This document shows, in pieces, positions 5,468-12,243 of a DNA stretch of 16,457 nucleotides (positions within the stretch are counted from its first letter, which is position 1; every line of letters begins with the position of its first letter). Source of the stretch: an uncultured Clostridia bacterium (GTDB lineage Bacteria > Bacillota > Clostridia > Christensenellales > CAG-917); contig CALGEU010000186.1 of assembly GCA_937881285.1 (NCBI GenBank), positions 1-16,457 of the forward strand, given 5' to 3'. A program made the position numbers and the translations under genes. A model generated the notes under the pieces. The model searched no databases. It was not told the origin of the DNA and saw only the letters and a list, made by a program, of their open reading frames with translations.

Positions 5468-7369
5468 TCATATAAGTCTGTACAGGTTGTAAGACACTTC
5501 GCCGTTTGACGCGGATATTCTGTCAAATACAAACACGTTGCTCGGAGACGAACTCGGAGCGTAAAGCGTGCAACCGCTCGTCATAGTGGCAGGCATAACG
5601 ACGTTTTTCTGAACGTTCGGATTGAAATTCTTGATGCCGTATCTCGTGACGGTGTTGCCGTCGCTGTCTTTGCTCGTGACGAAATACATATAGCAACCGA
5701 TTTTATATATGCCGTCTCCGCTCTTGAGAGTTGCCATATCCGCAAGCGGTTCGGAGCCGTCGCTCATACGGTCAACGGTTTTGCCGTCCGCGCCGACGAT
5801 GTAGTATTTCTTCAATTTCTCGCCGTCGAGTTTTTGTCCTATCGTATACGAACCGCGGAACGCCGAAAGCGTGAGATATTCAAACGGAATCACTTCTTCA
5901 CCGTATAGATTGAACGCGCCGTACAACGTTGCGCTGGAATCTTCGGGATCGGTGATAGCCGCAACGATCATATTGTTTGACAACTCTTGTTGAAAAACGG
6001 TGCTGCGCGCGTTGTGTCCGACGAGATTGCCGCCCTTGTCGTACACGTTGATTTCGCTCGGACGGATAGGAACGTAATAGTAGCCGTCAACGCTCTGCAT
6101 GATAAGGTCGAAATAGCCGACTTTTTCTTTCTTCTGATCTTTTATCGTAACGCCGTAGTTGCCCGTGAGCGACATAACGACGTTGAGATTTTCATCGAGA
6201 ATGAACTGATCGTAGAAACCGACTTTGCCGATTATCGTCAAGCCGTAACTTGCGTAAATAAAACCGTCTTTGAGATAGCACGTCGTGTCTATGCCGCCCT
6301 TGTCTCCGCCGTAATATTTGTTTTCGAGATACAGGAACACTTTGTCCGCATTTGCCGTATACTCGCTGCTTGCGTCGTTGTCAGGCGTATAAATGCGGCG
6401 TTTGAACACGTAATAATCGAATCCGTCGTAATAGGTGTAATCTTCGGTGTTTTCAACCGTCCAGTCTTCGTGAATGAAGAATCTGCCGTTGCCGATATAG
6501 GTGATTTCGCTTGAATAATCGTCTTCTTCGTTATCCTGCACCGTGCCGTTGGTGGTTGCGTCGAGATTCTGAACGACAGCCCCTGCGCTTTGCGGAATCG
6601 CGTATATTCCGTCTCCTGCGCTGTTGCCGACGACAGTCACGTATTTTGAATCGAAACCTTTGACGTACGAAAGTTTGTTATCGGCGTTTTTCACTCTGCA
6701 AACGAGTGAGCCGCGCTCGTTCACCGCTCCGTCGGTCGTGGGACGATAAATAGACGTATAACCCGTTCTGCCCTGCGTGTCGTAGGTTGCAGACACAGCG
6801 ATAAGTCCGCCGTCAAGCACTTTCACAGCATTGTCGATGTTTACGTTTACAAGGCTTTTAGAAGACGTAGGATCGCTTGAACCGACTTTCGCTCTAGACA
6901 ACACGGTTTCTCCGTTTTGGTTGAGAACCCCTGCTTCTCCGCTTGCGAATTTGCAAACGATAAGTCCGTCTTTGACTCTGAGTGCGGATACGCCTATCCA
7001 GTCGGGAATAATCATTCCCTTTATGCCGCCGTCGAAATAGATTTTCTCGTCGTTCATTTTCACGAGAGACAATACTCCGTCTTTTTCCACGACGAAAGCG
7101 TTGATGCTCTCTATGTAGCCCACGTCACTGTTGAGCGTTGCCGATTGCGACGATGACGTTGCGCTCGACGTATACACGCTCCAACCCGTAGGAAGAGAAA
7201 TCTCGAGTTTATATCCTGAAAATTCACTCTTGCTGCTAGTGGACTTGAAGATGTCTTCAACCGTTTTGGGCTTGTTTTTGTCGCACGAAAAAAGCACAAG
7301 GCAAGTTGCCAAAAGCACGCTTACGACAAGCGTAAAAGATATGATTCTTGCAAAAATCTTCTTGTTCAT
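5468..7369 (-). CDS. Large predicted lipoprotein with a WG-repeat-like segment, function unknown
   Basis: I do not recognise a named family. The 633-residue protein begins with a basic N-terminus and hydrophobic stretch (residues 9-27) ending in the lipobox LFSC, with lipidated Cys29, so it should be anchored on the outer face of the membrane. A Ser/Thr-rich stretch (65-80) follows. The rest is beta-rich with many short strands and Gly-Asp turns. The segment around 483-500 (GAFNLYGEEVIPFEYLTL) resembles a WG repeat (G-x-hydrophobic-D-x-x-G-K-x-hydrophobic-I-P). A weaker copy may lie near 147-157 (GVLNQNGETVL). This suggests a beta-propeller-like surface module, but no catalytic site is evident. 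The ATG is supported by a GGAG site and overlaps the recO stop codon (ATGA, 7366-7369), so it is the last gene of the era-recO operon. It has no counterpart in the Bacillus operon. Confidence 0.85.
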   Translation of the reverse strand: MNKKIFARIISFTLVVSVLLATCLVLFSCDKNKPKTVEDIFKSTSSKSEFSGYKLEISLPTGWSVYTSSATSSSQSATLNSDVGYIESINAFVVEKDGVLSLVKMNDEKIYFDGGIKGMIIPDWIGVSALRVKDGLIVCKFASGEAGVLNQNGETVLSRAKVGSSDPTSSKSLVNVNIDNAVKVLDGGLIAVSATYDTQGRTGYTSIYRPTTDGAVNERGSLVCRVKNADNKLSYVKGFDSKYVTVVGNSAGDGIYAIPQSAGAVVQNLDATTNGTVQDNEEDDYSSEITYIGNGRFFIHEDWTVENTEDYTYYDGFDYYVFKRRIYTPDNDASSEYTANADKVFLYLENKYYGGDKGGIDTTCYLKDGFIYASYGLTIIGKVGFYDQFILDENLNVVMSLTGNYGVTIKDQKKEKVGYFDLIMQSVDGYYYVPIRPSEINVYDKGGNLVGHNARSTVFQQELSNNMIVAAITDPEDSSATLYGAFNLYGEEVIPFEYLTLSAFRGSYTIGQKLDGEKLKKYYIVGADGKTVDRMSDGSEPLADMATLKSGDGIYKIGCYMYFVTSKDSDGNTVTRYGIKNFNPNVQKNVVMPATMTSGCTLYAPSSSPSNVFVFDRISASNGEVSYNLYRLI

Positions 7370-8070
7370 ATTTGCTCCGTAAAGTAGTGAGTGCCTATGC
7401 GCACCCCCAGCATTATATATACAAACTCCGAGAGCAAAATATTGGCTTTCACTCTCAAAGCGTGCGGAATGTCTCTGTTTTCTCCGCTCAAATACTTTCT
7501 CGTGGTTGCGTCGATGGGTATTCCGTCAAAACCTTTGCAATGCTCGCAGACAACGCCGTCTGCGTCTCTGAAAAACGCCGCGCCTTCGATATCGCACTTG
7601 CATACGTTGCAATGCGCAAAATCAAGTTCGTTGCCGTTGTCTTTGAGTGCGGAAAGCAAAAAATCCGTAACTATCACGTCGGGTTCTTTGTCCGTATACG
7701 CAAGGTTGTTGAGCGTTTCGAGCGCGTGGATAAACAAATCGGGCTGTGAATCTATCGATAGTTTCTGAAGCACTTCGAGCGTCAGCGAAGCGGCGTAATA
7801 ACGGTCTATATCCGTTGTGATAGCCGAAAACGACTCGATTTGAGAACACTCGGTTATGACGTATCTGCCGTTTCTGCCCGTAAGCACGTAATCACCGAAA
7901 TTCATCGGTTCTGCCGCATAGCGAAGTTTCGCTTTGGGTTTTAGACACCCTTTTGCCGTTGCAGTGATTTTTCCAGTTTCAACGCCGACAAGAGTGACAA
8001 TCATATCACTCTCGTTGTAAGGTACGGCTCTCGTTACGATCGCTTTAACTTTCAGGTCGGCTGTTTGCAT
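7366..8070 (-). CDS. recO: DNA repair protein RecO
   Basis: RecO binds SSB and RecR, anneals complementary strands and helps load RecA on SSB-coated DNA in gap repair. The 234 residues show an N-terminal OB-fold (about 1-80, with VKAIVTRAVPYNESDMIVTL and the GKITATAKG strand), a helical domain, and a zinc-binding cluster with CNVC (Cys154, Cys157) and CEHC (Cys175, Cys178), as in Gram-positive RecO. A C-terminal helix ends in the family-like LGVRIGTHYF. It overlaps yqzL by 26 bases upstream and the lipoprotein start by four bases downstream, the usual era-yqzL-recO neighbourhood. The ribosome site is weak (purine-rich AAGGCAGAAGAA before ATG), so translation may depend on coupling to yqzL. 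Confidence 0.95.
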   Translation of the reverse strand: MQTADLKVKAIVTRAVPYNESDMIVTLVGVETGKITATAKGCLKPKAKLRYAAEPMNFGDYVLTGRNGRYVITECSQIESFSAITTDIDRYYAASLTLEVLQKLSIDSQPDLFIHALETLNNLAYTDKEPDVIVTDFLLSALKDNGNELDFAHCNVCKCDIEGAAFFRDADGVVCEHCKGFDGIPIDATTRKYLSGENRDIPHALRVKANILLSEFVYIMLGVRIGTHYFTEQI

Positions 8071-8191
8071 TTCTTCTGCCTTTTCTTTGGTTTTCGTAAG
8101 GCGTCTGGTCTTCTTTCATCGTTCGGTACATTGCATACCATTCGACGTCGCCGGTCTTTGCAAACATGTTCCACAATTCTTTTTCGTTCAC
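8045..8191 (-). CDS. yqzL: YqzL family small protein
   Basis: A short protein between era and recO, the place where Bacillus carries yqzL. The core LWNMFAKTGDVEWYAMYRTMKED matches the YqzL pattern (W-x-x-F-x-x-T-G-x-hydrophobic-x-x-Y-hydrophobic-hydrophobic-hydrophobic-Y/F-K). It is followed by a basic, disordered tail. I choose the GTG at 8191 (48 residues) because known YqzL proteins are about 47 residues; a TTG at 8236 would give 63. Neither has a clear ribosome site, so the start is uncertain. The gene overlaps the first 26 bases of recO in another frame. The function of YqzL is unknown. Confidence 0.7.
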   Translation of the reverse strand: MNEKELWNMFAKTGDVEWYAMYRTMKEDQTPYENQRKGRRNANSRPES

Positions 8192-8286
8192 AACAGTAGA
8201 ATGTGCAAAACCGTCTATTCTATGCGCCTTATTCAAAAATTTATTTTCCGTCCGCTTCGTTTACCGTCTTGCGTGGCACGAAGAGA

Positions 8287-8330
8287 TTTTTTCATTTAGC
8301 ACAAGCATTCGCTTGCTTTATATGAAAAAT
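8287..8330. repeat. Imperfect palindrome between era and yqzL
   Basis: Nested inverted repeats: outer arms TTTTTCAT (8288-8295) and ATGAAAAA (8322-8329), inner arms CAAGC (8302-8306) and GCTTG (8311-8315), around an ATTC loop, with a symmetric six-by-six internal loop. It begins just past the era stop codon. In the transcript it would form one hairpin of about 42 bases without a T-run, so it is more likely a processing or stability element than a terminator. Confidence 0.55.
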
Positions 8331-8334
8331 TCGG

Positions 8335-9240
8335 TCAGTCTTTCTTCAAGGCTTTAAGGTCGTAGCCGAGTTCGCGCATAATGCGGTCGTCGTCTCTCCA
8401 CTCGTCCTTGACTCTGACGTACAATGTAAGGAAAACCTGCTCGCCTATCATTTGTTCAAGGTCTTTTCTTGCCTTCGTTGCGATTTGTTTGAGCATTTCT
8501 CCGCCCTTGCCGATGACGATTGCCTTGTGAGATTGTTTCTCGCAAATGATGTCGGCGTCTATATCGACGATAGGCTGATTTTCGCGTTCCTGAAATTTGT
8601 TGATATACACGCCAATGCCGTACGGCACTTCCTTGTCGAGAAGATACAACGCCTTTTCGCGGATGATCTCGGTTGCCATAAAGCGCATGCTGCTCTCGGT
8701 GTACATATCGTCGGGATACATCTTGACGCCTTCGGGCAAGAGAGCGACCAACTCTTTCATGAGCGGTTCGAGATTGTCGCCTTTCTTTGCCGAGATAGGC
8801 ACGATTGCCTTGATTCCTTCGATGCCGTTGAGTTTCTGAAGACTTGCAAGCATAGTTTCTCTCGTCACGCAATCTTCTTTGTTGAGTGCGACGACGATAG
8901 GCGCTTTCTTTGCGTTCTTTTCAAGAAATTCGTAATCTTCCTTTTGCATGCCTTTTGCGGCGTCTATGACGTACACGACGCCGTCAACGTCTTTGAGCGA
9001 GTTTTCCACGGCCTGCATCATGTATTCGCCAAGGTGATTGCGCGCCTTGTGGATACCCGGCGTGTCGATGAGCACCATTTGATAATCGTCGCCGTTGATG
9101 ATGCCGAGAAGTTTGTTTCTTGTGGTTTGCGGGCGCCAGGACACAATCGACACCTTTTCACCGACGAGCGCGTTGGTGAGAGTCGATTTGCCTGCGTTTG
9201 CAAGACCTGCTATGCAGATAAAACCGCTTTTGAAATTCAT
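8335..9240 (-). CDS. era: GTPase Era
   Basis: Era is an essential GTPase that binds the 3' end of 16S rRNA and assists 30S assembly. The 301 residues carry the G domain (1-170): G1 at 12-19 (GLANAGKS), switch region WRPQTTRNK (35-43), G3 DTPG (59-62), G4 NKED (120-123), G5 SAK (150-152). The C-terminal KH domain has the GKGG loop at 244-247 and the typical LYVRVKDEWR near 273-282. The G1 loop departs from the usual GRPNVGKS by having Leu-Ala before Asn and Ala for Val, but Gly-Lys-Ser is intact. An AGAGGA site precedes the ATG. It follows ybeY by 52 bases; dgkA and cdd, which separate the two in Bacillus, are absent. YbeY and Era both act in 16S rRNA maturation. Confidence 0.97.
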   Translation of the reverse strand: MNFKSGFICIAGLANAGKSTLTNALVGEKVSIVSWRPQTTRNKLLGIINGDDYQMVLIDTPGIHKARNHLGEYMMQAVENSLKDVDGVVYVIDAAKGMQKEDYEFLEKNAKKAPIVVALNKEDCVTRETMLASLQKLNGIEGIKAIVPISAKKGDNLEPLMKELVALLPEGVKMYPDDMYTESSMRFMATEIIREKALYLLDKEVPYGIGVYINKFQERENQPIVDIDADIICEKQSHKAIVIGKGGEMLKQIATKARKDLEQMIGEQVFLTLYVRVKDEWRDDDRIMRELGYDLKALKKD

Positions 9241-9292
9241 ATATTCGTCCTCTGCTTAGATATTTTATTTTGACTTTTGTCGTTTGTATCGT

Positions 9293-9763
9293 TTAGTCCC
9301 TTTTCAACCCGACGGCGTTCATAATCGCTTTTTGATGAGCAATCATCACTTTTTCGTCTTCGGGGTCGATATGGTCAAATCCGAGTATGTGCAAAAATCC
9401 GTGACAGGCAAGAAAGCCTAGTTCGCGAGCATAAGAATGTCCGTATTCTTTTGCCTGCTCTTCCGCGCGTTTTCTGCATATCATAATCGAGCCGAGAAGC
9501 ACATGCGAGCCGTCGTAGTCGCACTCCGAAAACTCGCTTTCGTCAACGGGCAAATCGAGTTTTTCAAAGCACGGAAAACTCAATACGTCCGTCACTTTGT
9601 CAACTCCCCTTGCGCTTGCGTTCAGACTCTTTATCGTGTCTTCGTCAACCACCGTGATGTCGATAAGGAAAAAATCCTTTTGCCCGAGATGCTTGAAAGT
9701 GGCTTTTTCCACTTTTCGCACCAACGCTCTTTCTTTTAGATTCGCACCCGAAATTCGTATCAT
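9293..9763 (-). CDS. ybeY: Endoribonuclease YbeY
   Basis: A single-domain metal-dependent RNase involved in 16S rRNA 3'-end maturation and ribosome quality control. The 156 residues contain the zinc-binding signature HGFLHILGFDH with His121, His125 and His131, the TDVLSFP strand (58-64), and the LGSI strand (90-93). The conserved Arg preceding the TDVLSFP strand is at position 52. The ATG at 9763 is one base away from the pgpH stop codon (TGATATG), so translation is almost certainly coupled. Length is typical. A short Glu/Asp-rich insertion (residues 74-84) is the only variable part. Confidence 0.96.
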   Translation of the reverse strand: MIRISGANLKERALVRKVEKATFKHLGQKDFFLIDITVVDEDTIKSLNASARGVDKVTDVLSFPCFEKLDLPVDESEFSECDYDGSHVLLGSIMICRKRAEEQAKEYGHSYARELGFLACHGFLHILGFDHIDPEDEKVMIAHQKAIMNAVGLKRD

Positions 9764-9764
9764 A

Positions 9765-11252
9765 TCAGTTCTTGTTGAAAGTGTTTTCTTTCTTTTTCTT
9801 GTCGTAACTCACGCGACTGTGGTGAATGGACGGAAGCACTTCGATTATCGTTCTCTTTATCGTTGCGATGTCACCCATCGTGATGGGACATTCGTCAAAC
9901 TGGCGAAGTTCGATTTTTTCGTCCACGAGTTTGTTGATTCTTGCTTCGAACTCTTCTTTCGTATCTGGCATATACGCACGCATTGCCGCTTCGATAGTGT
10001 CCGAAATCATTATGATTGCCGCAATTTTCGTCTGTGGTTTCGGACCTGCGTATGTGTATTTGTCAACGGCAAGGTCGCCTTCTTCTTTCAACGTGAGTGC
10101 TTTGCGATAGAAATATCCGACGGGCGAAGTGCCGTGGTGTTCTCTGCAAATTGCCACGATTTCTTTGGGAAGTCTGTTTTGTTTTGCAAGGATTTCGCCA
10201 AAGAGCGTGTGCGACGTAATCATACTGACGCTCACTTCGGGGATAAGTTCGTCGTGCGGATTGTAGGAAGATTGATTTTCGCTGAAATAAATCGGCGCTT
10301 TGAGTTTGCCTATATCGTGATAATATGCCGCGCATCTTGCCATATTCGGGTTTTCGCCTATTGCCGACGCGCACGCTTCTGCGAGATTGCCGACGACCAA
10401 CGAGTGGTTGAACGTGCCCGGTGCTTCGCTTGCAAGACGTTTGAGAAGCGGATTGGAGAGATTGCAAAGTTCGTTGAGTCTGAAATCGTCCGCAATGTTG
10501 AACATACCTTCGAATATCGCAACGAGCGGCATGAAAATGAGCGACGCCGCCACGTTTGCGCCGTACGACCAAAGCACGTTCCACAAAAGATTCATTCCGA
10601 AATCTTTCGACAAAAGCGTGAACATTACCACCAGCGGTTGCATGATAAGCGGAGTTGCCATCGACACGAGCAGGAATTTAAGTCTCGTGAGATGCTTTTT
10701 CTCATAGAAGTCGACGAGCACCGCGCAAAGGCTGTTGCAAACGATTGACGCAACGACAATCGACAAGTCGTAATCGACGGTGTTTATCATATACGACGTT
10801 GCAAGCATAATCGCGATAACCGCCGTCGCAAGAGTTGACGTTCTTCTGTCGATAAGTTCGATAAGAACGAGCGTCGCAAGCGCAATCGGCATTGCGTACA
10901 GATTGAATTTGACGCTTGCGGATATGGTTATCAGATACGTGAGAAGCACCATAATCGCCGTGAGATGGAAGTCTCTCGTCGAAGTGCCTTTCGCGCTCGT
11001 AAATCTGTACGTGCCTGCCATAAGGAAAAGCATAAGAACGAGAGCGATTATCATTCGTCCCGTCGTCGCAAGCGCGTTCTCGGCGGTAAACGCCGCCATA
11101 AAATCTCCGATCATAAAGAGCGAAAACAACGTCATACCCACAGCAAACACGACCGCCGTCGAAATACATTGCCAAAAATATCTCGACTTTTTGCGGCGCG
11201 CAAGGGCTTTTTCTTTCTCCGCTCTCGATACGTCTTTAATATCGTCTATCAT
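9765..11252 (-). CDS. pgpH: PgpH-like 7TM HD-domain cyclic-di-AMP phosphodiesterase, lacking the extracellular domain
   Basis: An integral membrane protein with a cytoplasmic HD domain, predicted to hydrolyse cyclic di-AMP and so influence potassium and osmotic balance, cell wall and stress physiology. The 495 residues hold about seven or eight hydrophobic helices between 26 and 247. The HD domain follows: His283 (FNHSLVVGNLAE), His312-Asp313 (YYHDIGKL), His348, His372-His373 (EHHGTSPV) and Asp418 (MISDTIEAA), the complete metal set of this subfamily. Bacillus YqfF and Listeria PgpH are about 700 residues because a large extracellular 7TMR-HDED domain follows the first helix. Here that domain is absent; only about 18 residues separate the first two helices. 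A GGAG ribosome site and the phoH stop 19 bases upstream exclude a longer protein. Position between phoH and ybeY matches yqfF exactly. Confidence 0.93.
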   Translation of the reverse strand: MIDDIKDVSRAEKEKALARRKKSRYFWQCISTAVVFAVGMTLFSLFMIGDFMAAFTAENALATTGRMIIALVLMLFLMAGTYRFTSAKGTSTRDFHLTAIMVLLTYLITISASVKFNLYAMPIALATLVLIELIDRRTSTLATAVIAIMLATSYMINTVDYDLSIVVASIVCNSLCAVLVDFYEKKHLTRLKFLLVSMATPLIMQPLVVMFTLLSKDFGMNLLWNVLWSYGANVAASLIFMPLVAIFEGMFNIADDFRLNELCNLSNPLLKRLASEAPGTFNHSLVVGNLAEACASAIGENPNMARCAAYYHDIGKLKAPIYFSENQSSYNPHDELIPEVSVSMITSHTLFGEILAKQNRLPKEIVAICREHHGTSPVGYFYRKALTLKEEGDLAVDKYTYAGPKPQTKIAAIIMISDTIEAAMRAYMPDTKEEFEARINKLVDEKIELRQFDECPITMGDIATIKRTIIEVLPSIHHSRVSYDKKKKENTFNKN

Positions 11253-11258
11253 AAGTTA

Positions 11259-11264
11259 TCTCCA
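11259..11264 (-). promoter_or_regulatory. Ribosome binding site deciding the pgpH start
   Basis: TGGAGA on the minus strand, six bases before the ATG at 11252 and only seven bases downstream of the phoH stop. It fixes the short PgpH start. Confidence 0.75.
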
Positions 11265-11271
11265 AAAATCG

Positions 11272-12243
11272 TCACTCCTGCGTTTCCGCATAAGAGCGCG
11301 ATTCCGCTTTTCCGTATGCCTGAATTATTCTCATGACGAGTTCGTGTCTCACCACGTCTTTTGCCGAAAGTCTCACGATTTCTATGCCTTCGACGTCTTT
11401 TAGCACGTCGAGCGCGTCGATAAGTCCGCTCTTCACGTTTTTCGGCAAGTCGATTTGCGTGACGTCTCCCGTCACCACTATGCGCGAGTTTTCGCCCATA
11501 CGCGTAAGGAACATTTTCATCTGTTCGCGCGTGGTGTTTTGCGCTTCGTCGAGAATTATGAAACTGTTGGACAGCGTTCTGCCGCGCATATAGGCAAGCG
11601 GCGCTATTTCTATGCTTCCGCGCTCGATATGCTTTGCGTATGCGTCCTGCCCCATCATCTCTTGAAGAGCGTCGAACAACGGGCGAAGATACGGGTCCAC
11701 CTTTTCGCTTAAATCCCCCGGCAAAAAGCCGAGTTTTTCTCCCGCTTCGACGGCAGGTCTTGTGAGAATGATTTTGTCTATCTCGTGATTTTTCAGCGCG
11801 TACACCGCAAGTGCGACCGCAAGATACGTCTTGCCCGTACCCGCCGGGCCTACGCCGAAAACTATGCTGTTTTTCTTGATTGCGTCAACGTACTTTTTCT
11901 GTCCGAGCGTTTTGGGACGTATGATTTTTCCCCTTGCGGTGATTGCCACCGTCCCCATAAGGTCGTTGACGTCAAAATCGCGCCCTGCCTTTGCGTATCC
12001 TATCACCATATTCACCGTTTGCGCGGTGAGCGGTTGTTTTTGGCAAAGTTTTTCAAGCGCGTCGATTGCACGCATCGCGCCGTCAACGTCTTTTTCTTCA
12101 CCGCTGACTTTTACGCTCGTGCCTAGTGCGAAAACGTCCACGTCGAAAGCGTCCGTCAACTTTTCGATGTTCTCGTCAAGTTCTCCGAACACGCTCATCA
12201 TGGTATCGTATTTTTCAAAATGCTTTTCTTTCTGCAATTTCAT
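11272..12243 (-). CDS. phoH: PhoH family ATPase (PhoL/YbeZ type)
   Basis: A cytoplasmic P-loop ATPase related to the ATPase half of superfamily 1 helicases, often encoded next to ybeY and linked to RNA metabolism. The 323 residues have an N-terminal KH-like region (about 20-70), Walker A GPAGTGKT (132-139), TRPAVEAGEKLGFLPG (161-176), Walker B FIILDEAQN (228-236) and the VTGD sensor (257-260). It has no PIN domain, so it is the short PhoL/YbeZ form rather than PhoH2. The ATG overlaps the yqfD stop (ATGA, 12240-12243), indicating coupled translation. The biochemical role is still loosely defined; an RNA-linked function with YbeY is the best family-level inference. Confidence 0.95.
   Translation of the reverse strand: MKLQKEKHFEKYDTMMSVFGELDENIEKLTDAFDVDVFALGTSVKVSGEEKDVDGAMRAIDALEKLCQKQPLTAQTVNMVIGYAKAGRDFDVNDLMGTVAITARGKIIRPKTLGQKKYVDAIKKNSIVFGVGPAGTGKTYLAVALAVYALKNHEIDKIILTRPAVEAGEKLGFLPGDLSEKVDPYLRPLFDALQEMMGQDAYAKHIERGSIEIAPLAYMRGRTLSNSFIILDEAQNTTREQMKMFLTRMGENSRIVVTGDVTQIDLPKNVKSGLIDALDVLKDVEGIEIVRLSAKDVVRHELVMRIIQAYGKAESRSYAETQE

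Noticed and set aside
8235..8297. A 20-codon minus-strand frame starting MKKSLRAT in the era-yqzL gap
   Set aside because: No ribosome site, lies on the palindrome arm, and is too short to distinguish from chance.
9597..10748. Open frame of 383 codons on the plus strand
   Set aside because: It spans the pgpH-ybeY junction on the opposite strand. Its composition (rich in Phe, Arg, His and Cys) is that of an antisense reading of these genes.
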